Positions 1 to 12,480 of a stretch of DNA of 64,000 nt are shown here, piece by piece. The number at the start of each line of letters is the position of its first letter. The stretch's first letter is position 1. The stretch comes from Heterobilharzia americana (taxonomy: Eukaryota; Platyhelminthes; Trematoda; Strigeidida; Schistosomatidae): the NCBI GenBank assembly GCA_944470555.2, contig OX104134.1:103906701-103970700 (forward strand). Reading direction: 5' to 3'. The notes under the pieces are model-generated. The model was not told where the DNA came from. It saw only the letters and a list, made by a program, of their open reading frames with translations, and made no database searches. The translations under genes were made by a program, and so were the position numbers.

Positions 1-1480
1 TCGTAAAGCACCAAGTCTCTCAACCATCACATAGAATCACTGACTCGACTGACATCAGTCTTGAAAATACGGATCTTGTTCACGCTTTACGCTGCTGAGT
101 GCAGTGGCGTGGAGTGCAGTAGATCTTCACACTGATTTCACCTTAATCAAGGCCTGTCTTGCTGTATTTCCAATCCTGGCTGTTTTCACGTACTCATCCG
201 TGCCTTCGTCGCCATCGCCATAGCCACCGCCATCACCTGTAGTTGAAAGCTTTGTGACACTAAAACCGTAGTGTTCAAACAGTTTCCAAATCACTTCCCG
301 CTCCACACTGTCGAAGGCCAACTCAAAGTCGATGAAGTTGAGGTAAGGTGAAGAGTTGACTGACATTCTATGCTGTGTTCTATGATGATGTGTGGCGTAG
401 TGTGGCGTTGCAATTCGTTCCGCACATGCTTTGCAATTCCTGAAGTCAGTCAGCCAGCCAGCCAGTCAGTCAGTCAGTCAGACTGTTTTGGTCGTCACTT
501 TGAATCCAGAGCATTTCCTAGTCTCTCTCTCTCTCTTCTCTCTACGATGATGTGGTTTAATATTTTGGGTGCGGTGGACAGGAGTGGAGCATGATTCCTC
601 ATCAGTTCTTCCAAAGACTTAGGTCTCCCATCTCTGGAGTTTGACAAGGTAGCCATTCTTCCAATCGGCAGGCAGGTACCTTCCCTTCCTTCATTCCTTC
701 CTTGCTTCCTTGCCAACCTTCTGCAATAGTGGTGTGAGGATGTCCGCTGTGGTTGTCTCTGCATCTGTTTTCATTGCTTGTGGAGGAATTCCATCGGGTC
801 CTTCTGCCTTCCCGGATTTCAGCAGTTTTATAGCATTCAGGACTTCTGCTTTTGTCGGTAGGCTTGTATTCACTGGTAATTCTGTGGCTTCTGGTGGTAT
901 TTCTGAACGACTTGCAGGTGATGGTGGTGGTCGATTGAAGAGTTTTTTGAAGTGGTCACCTCATCACTTCCTTTGATTCCCCTCTTTGATGCTAACTAAC
1001 TTGCCTTCACTATCTTTCATTGCTTTCATCTGTGTTCATCTCTCCCCTCCTTGATGGTGACCTTGTTATTTGATATGATGTTGTCAGGTCTCTGTCTCTC
1101 CTATCTATCTGCAGCCTATTCTGCTTCACTTCCAAGTGTGTCGTAGAAATATCCTTTGTCTTTCCACGCACTCTTATTCACTTCTTTGTCCAGTGTAGTG
1201 TTTTTCTTACAGGTTGTATTCAGTTCCTCTTTTCGTTGTTCATCCTCGCACTCCACACTCCACTCCACTGCACTGCACTGGTTCATCTTCTGTCGCAGCA
1301 TCTTCCTCTCCCTCTCCCTCCTCTATCAGCGTCCATGTGTCCGTTGAGATCCATTCCTTGTCTTGCCGCCTCTTCTTCCTTCCTAATAAGGTTATGCCGG
1401 TTTCCTTCCACATCTCCTCCAAAGAGTTCCAGTGTTGTTCTATGCAGGATTCCTCGGGGATGTGTATTGATCGAATGAAA
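1..1480 (-). mobile_element. RTE-type non-LTR retrotransposon, family A fragment
   Basis: Reading the minus strand from about 1480 down to 1, the sequence parallels the copies at 5.6-8.9, 31.5-35 and 61.8-64 kb. Pieces visible are the post-endonuclease linker (around 1422-1116), the RT N-terminal motif AIKLLKSGKAEGPDGIP (873-691), and RT motif A with an LNFIDFELAFDSVEREVIW-type stretch (366-300). Directly after motif A the reading jumps to the Gly-rich stretch that normally lies after the catalytic box (about 240-130), so RT motifs B and C are missing. The frame is broken many times. It is 5'-truncated near 1480, where unrelated sequence begins, and its 3' end lies outside the window. Not autonomous. 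Confidence 0.8.
448..483. repeat. CAGC/CAGT tetranucleotide tandem repeat
   Basis: A run of CAGC then CAGT units inside the family A fragment. Other family A copies have a short GGCT/GACT run at the homologous point of the RT coding region (for example 63974-63998 on the opposite strand), so this is expansion of a pre-existing repeat within the element. A short CT run follows at about 522-541. Confidence 0.7.
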
Positions 1481-1489
1481 ATGATTATT

Positions 1490-2295
1490 AGAGGAACAGA
1501 TTATCTACCACTTGTACGGTTAGGGCTATAAAGTTTCACGCTAAAATTTCGTGTCCTTCACTGTAGGTAATTCGGAGATATAGCTTGTTCGTTTAGGTTA
1601 TCAGATAAAGGAACTAATTCTGAAAAGCTTGATAAAGAAGACGGACCTTCGTGTCAACTAGTTGATTCTTCGTTGTATGTTGATGACTAAAATACAAATT
1701 CAACAGTACAGAACCTAATACATTCAGGTTTTGTGAGAAAAATTAGAGCAACTAAACACCAATTCGGTCAATATATATGGCTATTAAACTCATTAAATGT
1801 CTCCCTTACTTTTTATTTGAATAGCGCATTCAGCATCCTCGATAACCAGTATGAAAATACAACTGAGAAAGGTAATTGTGTCATTCGATTAATCAACAAA
1901 ATATCTGGGTAGTTATTTCAATTGCTAACAGTTTCGCCTCTGTAAATTCTGAAATGAAACCATAACCTATTAGATTAGTTGATGATAATAATGGGATAAA
2001 TACACTTAATAAAATTAAGGTTATGAAAATAAATTTTCGAAGAGAACCTCACTCAAATCCTCCGGAAAATGAATCAACCAATCGATAATAATCACTGAAT
2101 TATTCGAGAAACTAGGACCATAGGGTGAGAAGGATAAAATGAACACAGAACCTCTTACATAGGTGCATAAGTTCAAGTCACCACTCTTCGTAGTAGCATG
2201 CAAAGAACAGGCGGATAGAAAGTGATGTCAAAGTGGAAAAGTTGTGTGGGAGAATAAAGTCTGAGGATAATGGTTTGTGCAAATATTCAAGCTTG
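1490..2295. other. No feature recognised
   Basis: AT-rich sequence between two retroelement fragments. Only short open frames with no recognisable motifs, and no RNA gene seen. Confidence 0.5.
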
Positions 2296-2299
2296 AGAA

Positions 2300-2715
2300 G
2301 ATCTCAAGGGGCGATCGATTTTCAGCCATGTCACCAAGACTCCACATCCATTGATTCCTTTTAACTTGGATATCTCTACCAGGTAGTCTATATCTCTTCA
2401 CACAGCTCAGTCCAACAGTAAGGATTTAATCGACTGGTGCGGCATTTTGATCTGACCACCCTGAACCCTCTTCCAACCTAATTCAACTACCCGTAGCATG
2501 CTACACTGAGGTAGGCAGTAGCTCGGCATGAGTAGTACATGTCCAAGCCATCTCAGTCAATGAAGGTGCACAACCTCATCAATCGACTTATCTTGTACTC
2601 TTCATCTCACCTCAGCATTGCTCACACGATGATTCCACCTAACGCGACAGTTATGATCAAAACCCATTAACCACTTCATGTCTTCTACTTTTAACGGCCG
2701 ATCCTATGATCCACT
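2300..2715 (-). mobile_element. Degenerate RTE family B 3' fragment
   Basis: The plus strand here aligns by eye, with many differences, to 36450-36850, the antisense of the C-terminal region of the family B reverse transcriptase. Shared landmarks include 'tgaccacc...ccttcca', 'gtacatgtccaagccatctcag' compared with 'gtacgtgtcccaaccatctcag', and 'tgaaggt.cacaacctc'. No reading frame survives, so it is an old copy. Confidence 0.6.
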
Positions 2716-2719
2716 CGTT

Positions 2720-5538
2720 CGTTAGATATATAGTCTTCGGAAAGTACATGAAGAGACTGTCCTACGTAATCCAGTTTTAGACGCGAATAGTTCATCATAT
2801 CATGTTATAGACAAATGGCTCCAGTATTCTACAGCCAGTCAGAAATCATCCAAACATCCAGTGTATCCGATTCATTTGACTGTGTTGATTAAATTAAGAA
2901 TGTCAATGAACGAAATAAATGAATGATTCCTCACTCTTTAATAATGTTCCACTTACTGAGATCATTTATTTCCTGTGTGACTTCATGGAAGGAAATAATT
3001 TCGACATTGGTGCTAAGAAGCACTGTTTAAAATAACTGCTCTTAAAATGCACTCTCAACGTTTAGTTCAAGTCAGATAATGCAATCAGATAACTAAAGGA
3101 AAAATGGACCGGTAATCACTTTTTCGCCAGTTAGTAGACTGAATTGTGGCAAATATAAAAATACCACGTTACACCCTATGATTGAGAGCTTCCATCTGTA
3201 TAAAAGACAGATGAATCGCGTATGCATGATATGTGATCGAGATGCAAACAGTGGAACTATAAGTGAAAAGGTTAATGGCTGTCACCACATGCTTAAGTTT
3301 ACGTTGGTATCGGAGGTAAACTCCAAATTTCATTTATTTGGATGTTCTACTGAAATGTGTATATGATTCTGGTTTATAGGAAACAGACACGGATCGGTCA
3401 GTACACTTACTTTCAAAGCTGAACTCTAAAGAGAAGGAAAAAAATCTGATATTTTCGCTTTCGTTAAGCATTAGAAAGATCTGCACGGATGATACAATTG
3501 GTGATGAACTGAAAGAATTTCGATAACTTCTCTTCAGAAAAGTATATCCCACCAAATATATCGAGAAAAATCTAAAAGTGAACGTGCACATTGAGAAAAT
3601 TCCCTTAACCCTGAAGAAAACGTTGAAGATAGTTTCGTCAAGAATCACCATCAAATGTTAAAGTAATGCAATTTCTGTCTTCCTCCAAAGTTACCGCAAT
3701 GACGGAGGTGGTGCATTTCTCCACATTCAGTGTAGCAATTATCTCCACTTTGGTACTCTTTTGCAATCTACCTACTCGACTAAGCGAGGTCAAGCCTCTA
3801 TTCGTTTAAGATTATTCACGTTTACTAGTCTCCCTCAACCTTCGTTTTGCAAACTGACAAAGAAGTACTATTTCGAAGTTAAAAATGCATTTTTATCTTT
3901 GCGATGAATTTGATGCCTAGAATTCATTTGTTTTATGTTCCGAAGATGTATGCTTCAATTCTAAGGATTCTTCACAAGGCCACGCATAATACTACGATTT
4001 TATATAGTTCGTTTCAAATATCCTCCTGGGACAACTTATATTAGCAAACTGGACTAATTACATGTGAATGCTTATTGAACGAGTGCTCGCCTACCACAAA
4101 TTATCGTCGATGCATTTGAAATTTGTGCTGAGATTTCACAGACTGTAAGGGCAGAAGAAAAAAATAGCAAGGATATGATAAATGACCCTGCATAAGAAAA
4201 GGTCATCAGACAGACATATAATAGATCCAAAAAATAAGAATTACGAGCAAACTTCAAATGGTATAATACATTTATTTTAATCACGCAATGGTTTCTGTCA
4301 CGTCTCAGACACGGATGGAACTTCACTCGTAATTTCGTATAATCACTTTTTAAAGCTCTGTAAATTCAGTTTTGACTGTAAATGTTAAAGGGGGCTATTA
4401 TAACTTTTCTTTATTTCCCTTCTGGCTGAAATATCAGATGGAATCAAAGTTGAATATTATTCTAATGACTATCTGGCTTAGTACTTACAGAAATCGGACA
4501 TCACAACGGCATTCGTTGTTCACTCTAAACGATAGCGGAAGCACTTAGTATAGGGTTATCCTTGACAATAATGGTTTGATAATTATGCGTACAACTAGGT
4601 TTGTTTTCTTGTTCTTCCAGCCATAGGTGATTAAAATCGACTTTGTATCTGGAAATCGAAGTAACTTTAAAGATTACTCTAACAACTAGTGAAATAACTA
4701 AGTAGGTTTCTTCATTTATGAAAAAAACTATTTTCTGATGAAATAAGGAAACCCAATTGGTTATTTCATCAGTTTCTAGCGCGGCTTCTTGAGAAACATT
4801 CGAAAACTGGGCTGAAATGGGCCATCTGACCATGTGTTATCTAAACTAGTCCCCTAATGTATACTAAACAAGAAAACGTAGTGAATATTTCAAAATAAAA
4901 TGTTAAGTACAAAACCCTAACTAATTACATAAAGGTTCCCTTAATAGTTCAAGCCGTTTATGTCAGATATACATGTAGGCTGGAATATACTTACGATGAA
5001 GAAGTTACAAAATCCTGTCAACTATATTTAGTAAGTCTGCAGGACTAGTAATATACCATTAGAGTCTTTCAGGTGTTAATAAGGGAATGTAAGTTATCCC
5101 TAAGGTATCCCTAAGATAAAAATCTCTAAATAAAGCATCAGATAAATGGAGATCTTCACGTTATAGGTTTTTAATTTCCACCAATTCTTCGAGCAATGCA
5201 TACTTCCATTTGTGGATGTGATACCTGCTGGTAATTTTCTTCTTTAGAACAGTTGTTATTCATGCTAACTAAACGTTAGGTAGTTAAATACCGTAATTCA
5301 CTTGACGAAGTTCGTTGTCAAAAGGCTGCTTTCACGAGTGAAACAACATTACGTAGTGCATACAACCAATCAGATGAAAACCGAATCATTTTAAAGATAT
5401 AATTGCTTTTCATTTGCAATTCAGCATAGGTAATTCTTCTTGTTAATTTTCTACCTCATAAGTGAACTGGATCACTTCTACTACTTAGTCTATACATGTG
5501 AGGAAACTGTCGATATGTCTCGATTTCGACACAGTATA
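2720..5538. other. No gene recognised
   Basis: About 2.8 kb of AT-rich sequence. Open frames of about 60-105 codons (for example minus 3654-3334 and 4833-4525) lack recognisable domains, and I could not tie them to any exon structure. The last part, nearest 5538, may be the continuation of the Penelope-like element resumed at 8948, because an 11-bp target duplication joins the two sides. Confidence 0.45.
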
Positions 5539-5549
5539 TGTGTCGTCCA
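5539..5549. repeat. Target-site duplication, left copy
   Basis: TGTGTCGTCCA, repeated exactly at 8948-8958, bracketing the family A element. The bases outside and inside the two copies differ, which fixes the boundaries. Confidence 0.75.
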
Positions 5550-8500
5550 ACCTCGCCTGGCTAACTAGTTCACTAGTTACTAGCCGGTCCTAAGCCCGGG
5601 TAAAGAGGGAAGGTTCGGCATAGGGCTAGCAAACCTACACCGTGAAGCCAATCCAATCACTAAAGAAACTTCAAAACACAGAGGAGATTTAAAAATAAAC
5701 TTATTCCTCGCTGGAATCGGAGAGGTGAAATGACACCAGTTGGTGAAAGCCTTCGGAAGCCAATTGGCCGATGTGTCTTATCCCCCTCGATGAAAGCCAA
5801 AGTAAACGTGGGGACATGGAATGTCTGCACGATGTTTGAACCTAGTAAGGCTGTCCAGATTGCAAACGAGATGAGAAGGTATCGCATTGAAGTGGTAGGA
5901 ATCTACAGATGGAATGGGAGTCTCCAAACTGTCAACTGGAGAATCAACAATCTACTCCGATATTATCACCCAGACAACTGCATTTTGAAGTGGCCACATG
6001 ATATCCCCTTGAAAAGCATCGAAGGCTCTCTCTCTCCCTCTCTCTCATACAGTGGGAACCAATCTCCTCCTGCAGGATCACCATCATGACAGCAAGATGG
6101 ATTCAACTCAAAACGAAGCAAACTTACAATCATTAAGTGCTACGCTACGCACCCACAAATACTGGAGAAGGAGGAATTCTATACACAACTGCAATCAGTA
6201 CTGGACAAGACCCCACACCAGTTGGCAATGGCGACATCAACATTCTAATGGGTGGGGTGACATGAATACCAGCCAAACTGGGAGCGGGCAACACACGAAG
6301 AGAACTAACCATGGGTCGAGAAGCACTTGGTGAAATGAAAGAGAATAGAGAATTCTTTGCAGAATTCTGTGCATTCAACGATTTGGTGATTGGAAGTGAG
6401 GCAGTGTGTTCAAGCACAAGGATATCCATAAAGCCACATAAATTTCACCAGACACCAGGACACACTAAAAATAAAATCGACTTTATCTCAATCTGAAGAC
6501 AGTGGAGACGCAGTCTACTTGACGCAAGGTCAAGAAGAGGAGCAGATGTAGGCCCAGACCACTCACAATCTAGTGCAAGGAACCTTACAAATCAAGTTGA
6601 AAGCCTTCAAGGAAGCTGGTGATAGACCACAGTTCAAGTACAACACCCAGAACAGAAACTGAACTGAAGGACGAAACTACAAGGGACATCTTCACGGCAG
6701 TCAGCCATCAAGACAAAATTGGAGATATCGAGGAACATCCCTGAAGAAACCTGTGTGGAAGAACACTGGAAGTCTTTGAAAGCTGTGTGGGAAGAAACCT
6801 TTACAACCGTATTAGGAAGGAATAAGAAAGAAGATAAGGAATGGATCTCGATGGATACCTGGAAGCTGATAGAGCAGGGAGAGGAGGATGGTGAAGCAGA
6901 AGATAAACCAGTGCAAGGATGCTCAACGAGAAGAGGAACTGAGTACAATGTATAAAACACTACACTGGACAAAGGAGTGAAGAAGAGTGAGTGGAAAGAC
7001 AAAAGACACTTCTACGAAACACTGGCAAGTGAAGCAGAACAGGCTGCAGGTAGAAGAGACCTAAACATATCGATGAAATAACCAGGTTACTTGCTGTCTG
7101 TGAAGAGATCAACGCAGATGAAAGCAATGAAAGATGATGAAGGAAATTTAATTACGAAAGAAGAGAAACAAAGGAAACAGTGGGCCGACCACTTCAAGAA
7201 GCTCTTGAATCGACCACCACCATCACCTGCAGCTCGTCCAGAAATACCACCCGCAACCACAGAACTACTAGTGAACACAGGCCCTACAACAACAGTGGAA
7301 GTCCTGAGCACCATAAAGCTACTGAAATGTGGGAAAGCAGCAGGACCAGATGGAATCCCACCAGAAGCACTGAGAGCAGACGCTGAGACAACAGTGGACA
7401 CACTCACACCACTATTGCAGAAGGTCTGGAAGGAAGGGAAGGTACCTGTCAATTCATGGGAAGAAGGGCTATCTTGTCAAACTGCCGAAGAAGGGAGACC
7501 TCAGTGTTTGCAAGAACTGGCGCGGAATAACGCTCCACTCCTGTCCACCCAGAGCAAGCAAGATGTCAAGCCGCATCATTCTGGAGAGACTAAACGATGC
7601 ACTGGATTCAAAACTACGACCAAAACAGGCAGGCCGGCTGCCTTCAGGAATTACAAATCATGTGTGGACCAAATTGCAACGCTACACTACGCATCATCAC
7701 AGAACAGAGTAAAGAATGGCAGTCAACTCTACACCTCAACTTCATCGACTTTGAGAAGGCCTTGACAGCGTCGACCGAGAGGTAATTTAGAAGCTGCTTC
7801 AATACTACGGAATACCAAAAACACTTATCAACCTCATTCAACAACTATATGAAGACGCCACATGCCAAATAATTCACAATGGCAAGCTCAGTGATGCCTC
7901 TGCACTTGAAGTGAAGACAGGAGTGAAACAAGGCTGTCTACTATCACCCATGATATTCTGATTGTGGTCGACTGGATCATGCAGAAAACAGTGGGAGCGA
8001 GAAGAGGGGATATGCTGGACAGCGGAAAAGAACCTAGAAGATTTGGATTTCGCCAATGACTTGTGTCCAATGTCACACAAACTTGAAGATCTACAGGCGA
8101 AAACTAACAAGTTGACAGAAGAGGTGAGGCAGGGCATCGAAGACGGGACTTCAAGTGAATATAGAGAAGACAGAGGTGATGAAGATACCCAACCAACACC
8201 ACCACCAACAACAACAACAACAAACTCCAATCACAATGAACGGGATAAACTTAAAGGAAGCAGCCTCCTTCACCTATCTAGGCAGCACTGTTTCAACTAC
8301 AGGTGGCGGTGGCACAGACGAGGACGTCAAAGCTAGCCAAGATCGGAAAGATAGCAAGACAGGCGTTCATTAACCTGAAACCAGTGTGGAGATCTCCTGC
8401 ACTCCACTCAGCATGTGGAACAAGATTTGGATTTCCAAAGCCAACGTCAAGTCAATACTCCTAAATGGTTCAGAAACTTGGCACGTTACGAAAGGGATTT

Positions 8501-8904
8501 CCAACAAACTACAGACATTCATCAACAACTGCCTACGCTCACTCGATACCCAAGATCAGATAGCCAGAATAATAAGGATAAGCAACAAGGAACTCTGGCT
8601 GGCTGGCAACGAACCAACCAAGAACCTATCACTCAACAAATATGCGGAAGGAAGTGGAGATGGACTGGGCATACACTGAGAGGGCCGACTGGGGACATCA
8701 AGCATCAGGCCAGTTGCTCGAGTGGAAACCCGATGGGAAGCGACGAGTTGTGTGTCCGAGGCAGAGTGACATGGAGGAGATCGTGGGAGGAGGAAATGAG
8801 AGCTTCTGTGCTGTCGTGGAGCCAGGTTCAAAAGATTTCAGACATCAGAGAGGAATGCAGACGTGCTACTGAAGCCCTAGGTTCCATTAGGAACCCAAGG
8901 CACA

Positions 8905-8947
<43 letters not shown>
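5550..8947 (+). mobile_element. Full-length, decayed RTE family A retrotransposon
   Basis: A 3.4-kb non-LTR element bounded by an 11-bp target duplication and ending in an (AAT)n tail, as RTE elements commonly do. The 5' region (5550-5780) begins with a GGCTAACTAGT..ACTAGTTACTAGCC hairpin. An apurinic-type endonuclease follows: a VGTWNVCTMFE motif near 5806, GDMN/AKLG remnants near 6260, an IDFISI motif near 6477 and GADVGPDH near 6545. The reverse transcriptase covers about 7090-8370: IKLLKCGKAAGPDGIP (7313), CVDQIATL (7660), LNFIDFEKAL (7735), a VKQGCLLSPM-type motif (7925), and a worn DFANDLC catalytic box (about 8045). A His/Gln-rich run (8189-8226) and a Gly-rich run follow. The C-terminal part has LNGSETWHVTKG (8461) and RSWEEEMRA. 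Frameshifts and stops interrupt nearly every block, so it is a fossil ORF. Its RT sequence is a different subtype from the 31.5-kb copy but close to that at 50.6 kb. Confidence 0.85.
8905..8946 (+). repeat. (AAT)n 3' tail of the family A element
   Basis: About 13 AAT units immediately before the right target duplication. It is the 3' tail of the retrotransposon and not an independent microsatellite. Confidence 0.8.
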
Positions 8948-9960
8948 TGTGTCGTCCACATATCACCACCATATCTTAGATGTAGGATTATACGTTCGTA
9001 AAGCCATGTCTTTACAACTATCCATGAATATATATCTGCTACTATAGGGGATATTGGCGATCCCATTGCTACTCCTTTTGTGTGTGTATACATTTTGTCC
9101 TGAAACTTGGAAACTGTACGCCTAATATGATTTCACCAACCGATATCTTAGTTCTACGAGTAAGTTCTGAGTCAATATCTAGTTGATTTCTGACTGCCTC
9201 CAGTGTTATAGTGATTGGTATTTTACTATGTGAACTTCTTACATCGAAGCCAACCATTTTTTCATCCTCTTCTATATGTAGGTCATTCGGTCCTAGCTTT
9301 ACTAAATAAGAATTGACTAGTCTAGAATAGGTCATAATATTGATGCTGAGTAATTTGCTAGTTCATATGTTGGAGTATTTTGGAAGCCAACTATCGGCCT
9401 AATGAGATAGCCTGGTTATGAACCCTAATAGTACAGTAAATTCTGATAGGATTATTAATTTTGGTTATTAAATTAAACTATTTAGACTCACCTAGAGATG
9501 GTTTCAGCTGGTGTATCAGATCGGCTGTACATCCCTCAATTTTATCCATGACAGTGTCTATAAGCTTCTTGATCTCTTCGTAAGGTCCTGTTTGAGTATG
9601 TTTGTCAATTTTGTTGAGATTATCCAATTATGCTAAATGTACTGCTCAATTACCCTAATCACATTCAGCAATTACTATGCTATCGTCATTTCTTAGACTG
9701 TTTAAAAATGAATTTTCTAGTTTCACTATCTTCCTTTGTTTTTTCAGAACTATAAAACACTGTTCTCTAATCTATTCAGCTGTTTCTGCATCCACCGAAC
9801 TTAATGCCACTTCTATGCTAGGTATGACAACTTCGCGTTTTAGATGACCTATTGTTACACTGAAGTTCAATCTTTTTCCAAGTACTTTCGTATCAACTGA
9901 GTTTAAGGCTTTCGAGAAGAGATTGGCTACCCACTTTGTTCGATCGATGTTTCATTTGTA
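8948..9960 (-). mobile_element. Penelope-like element, reverse-transcriptase fragment
   Basis: Read on the minus strand from about 9960 to 8948. The N-terminal RT region has an NDDSIVIAECD block (about 9690) and a THTQTGPYEEIKKLIDT-like block (about 9590). Further on are KMVGFDVRSSHSKIPI (9265-9215), equivalent to the RT 'FDV..L' motif A, then GVAMGSPISPIVADIY (9075-9030), the Penelope motif B, and RYGGDMW (about 8976-8956), the degenerate catalytic box. These motifs are characteristic of Penelope-like elements and unlike RTE or CR1. Frames are broken. The copy is cut at its 3' side by the family A insertion, and part may resume left of 5539. Confidence 0.75.
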
Positions 9961-10185
9961 ATCTCATTATTTTCCAACGGATATTTTTCCTGCATAGAAA
10001 ATACTTCAGAAACACTACGTAGTTTTCCTAATAAGGCTGGGATTAGAGAGGCACTTAAACCCGCAAACTCACTTAGAAATAAGCATTATGTGTTAAAAGG
10101 TCCCAGTGATCCAATTAAGCAGAATAACTTAGTCTACCAAATAACTTACAACGATTGCGAGGTCAAAGTAGTCGACCAGGGTCGA

Positions 10186-10870
10186 TTAGGCTATCCAGCA
10201 CAAAACCCTAGTTAGGTCAAAAATGGTAGATCCTAGTAAGGTAGGAATTTTTGAAAAAAGCCCAGCCATAGCTATGCATGCGACTGCACAAAACCACACA
10301 ATACGATGGGACAGGGTGAAAATCCTTATAACTAATATAGCAGGGTGGAGGGAGAGATTGATAACTGAATCTTTGTTTATCGAATCAGCACCAAATATAT
10401 GCAACAGGAATGACTCAGCACGTGTTCCAGATATATAGAAAATCTTACTACCCATCTCACAAAGAGACGAGGAAATTAGGACTATATAAAGAATATTTCA
10501 AAGTTGTGAAGTTATCCTGTTTGATCTGACTACGGACAATAAATTGTGTCTGAAACGTAATCCAGTAAAAAATACTGTTACAATGGGAGGAGTAATCAAA
10601 CTATGTGAAGTCAGCGGTGGTGAAGTATATCCTAAACGGCTAGAAAGACGATTATACTTAAACTATCCGACAAATATAGGGGGAAGACAGATGTCATCCT
10701 CAATAGATAAACACAGTACAGAAACAGGTCATAGGATTGACTGCAAAACAGCCTTCAGATTATTGCATAAAAGCCGTCAGGACCGTATACTTAGGTTTAT
10801 TGAAGCCTTAACTATACGAAAGTTGAACCCCCTTTGTGTATTCAAAAACAGTTCGTCCTCACCTTAAGCC
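10186..10870 (+). mobile_element. Penelope-like GIY-YIG endonuclease remnants (two in a row)
   Basis: Plus-strand block 10223-10438 encodes a stretch with KSPAIAMHATAQNHTIRWD and WRERLITESLFIE, the H...GH..W.....I...E pattern of the C-terminal half of Penelope GIY-YIG nucleases. A second block at 10544-10867 has RLERRLYLNYP..., SIDKHSTETGHRID, and RFIEALTIRKLNP, the same pattern again, following a divergent N-terminal part. The GIY and YIG motifs themselves are not recognisable. Orientation is opposite to the neighbouring Penelope RT fragment, so these are separate fragments or a rearranged element. Confidence 0.55.
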
Positions 10871-11245
10871 TACCTGGTAATCTTTATGTCATTTTAATGC
10901 CAAGATAGGGTGTAACTACATATTATTCCCCGTATAAGGTACATTTTTACTTGTGTAATCCCAGCGCAGTATAATAGAACAATTAAAACAGAATAAACAA
11001 ATATTTTCATTATTCTTCAATGTTTCGATCTTCTTACGAAAATCATTTTCAAGAGTATGAATCTGACATTAGGTACACTAAAAGAAATATGCGAAATAAA
11101 CACGATATGTTCAGGTATCCTAAGAATGGAAATAATTAGAAATCAGTGAAACAAAGAAAAGAAAGACATAGATTTAATACTAATTACATAAGGAATAAAG
11201 TCCCACAAATAAGTAACCCTTCTTCCTCATCATATTTTCATATTG
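10871..11245. other. No gene recognised
   Basis: AT-rich, probably the 3' flank of the Penelope-like remnant. It ends where the duplicated segment begins at 11246. Confidence 0.4.
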
Positions 11246-11341
11246 TACTTTGCACTTCAATGGTGCATAAACCACACTTCATTATCAGTTTATGTAACTT
11301 TGATCACTCATTTCTGATCACTTCAATTACGTGTCCGTAAG

Positions 11342-12120
11342 TTGGGCATATGCTTTGCACCATTAAAGTGCAAAGTACTTTCGAAAGATTGGCAGGAGAC
11401 TGTGTCCGCAATCACCGTCCGGGGTGACGTCTTGGAAATGGTTGAAAAGTTCCTGTTTCTAGGTAGCTGTGTGAGTGGTGAAATTTCCAACCACCTATCG
11501 AAAACTAGAGTGGCATACATTTGCGTAGGATTACTTGCATCCGGTGGCAGCACCATGTAAGTAATTTTGAGGTACGACAGCATGTGTTTGGGCATGATGG
11601 AGATCGTCATTCAAGAAGTGAAGTCATCTGGGAACACTGGCTTCGGTGGCTTGAACATGTGTCACACATGTCATCCCAACGGCTTCCACACCGTTCATTG
11701 TTTGCTAACCCTGGGACTGGATGGAAGAAGCAAGGAGGTGGGTAGTCAGTGTATGGTGTGGTGCAGTGGGACGGAGGATAGTTGTATCGCGTTAGCATGT
11801 GTTGGTGCATCACGACTTCCTGGGTGGGATCCGAGAGATCACGCAACTCAATGGTTTGAGACGAGATCAGATATGGCTCAGAATCGAAACCAGCGACGGT
11901 CATACTGTAGCCTTCTTCTATCTTCTCCTGCTGAAAAGTAAAGAATGTATCTTATTGAACTGCCTTTCTATTCTTACTGTATATTTTTTCTTACTTATCC
12001 ACTCCCCTTTGCTTCATGTCTTCACAATATTGTTATATTATTTTGTGTTGCGCATTTCTTGGTGCCTTTGCTGTACCATGTGTGTTCTAATGGTAATCAT
12101 AATCATAATAATAATAATGA
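11342..12120 (+). mobile_element. RTE family B 3' fragment (copy in duplicate A)
   Basis: Encodes, with breaks, the stretch just after the RT catalytic box (a CFAPLKCKVLSKDW block at 11350) up to the LASGG region. It then skips to WQHHVSNFEVRQHVFGHDGD (11548) and HWLRWLEHVSHMSSQRLPH and GTGWKKQGGG (11640-11745), the C-terminal zinc-like region of the family B protein seen intact at 37204-36410. A block corresponding to about 45 residues is missing between the two. It ends in an AATCATAATAAT-type tail at 12094-12118. The long frame 11567-11941 is a shadow of this fragment. Confidence 0.75.
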
Positions 12121-12134
12121 ACAGTAATCATAAT

Positions 12135-12480
12135 GTGTCGGGTCGTAGTAAATATGTCTGTGTTCCAGAACCTGTTGAAAGCTGAAGATTTGATCGATAC
12201 ATTCTCATTTCGGACTGAAACCTACTTGTTGTTTCATAGTTTGTTAGTCTCGCGTTCCAGTTATATATGGGGTAACTTTGGTCACTAGGATGTTAGATGC
12301 GGTATTAACCAAACTGATGTCTTTACGGCTGTCACACCAGAACTTCTCTCTTCTCTCACAAACTCGAATAACAGATGATCTAGACTAGTATGAAGGGACT
12401 ATCTCTGATTCCTATACATTGAATAGCGCCCAAGTTGCTCTGCTCAGTTCTACTGTTATATTATTTTGTGTAGCACTTTT
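12135..12480 (-). mobile_element. Degenerate RTE family B fragment (RT N-terminal part)
   Basis: The plus strand 'tctgtgttccagaacctgttgaaagctgaagatttgatcgatacatt' parallels 37588-37630, the antisense of the CIDQIFTLRQVLE block of the family B RT. Similarity continues past 12400 to the antisense of the VFKKGE..SDWSK region. No frame survives. The same fragment sits at 25542-25886 in the other copy. Confidence 0.55.

Noticed and set aside
448..483. CRISPR-like or satellite array
   Set aside because: Simple tetranucleotide slippage of a repeat already present in the element; there are no spacers.
9093..9335. A telomerase-type reverse transcriptase gene
   Set aside because: The MGSPISPIVADIY and FDV motifs fit Penelope-like elements, and frames are broken with GIY-YIG remnants nearby.
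11567..11941. A 124-codon frame, present three times with the same sequence, looking like a conserved small protein
   Set aside because: It is a shadow of the family B RT C-terminal fragment in another frame. Its conservation reflects the recent duplications of the DNA.
12178..12232. A second hammerhead ribozyme (GGACTGAAAC-like core)
   Set aside because: No stem II partner and no CTGATGA strand. The sequence is explained by the antisense family B RT fragment.
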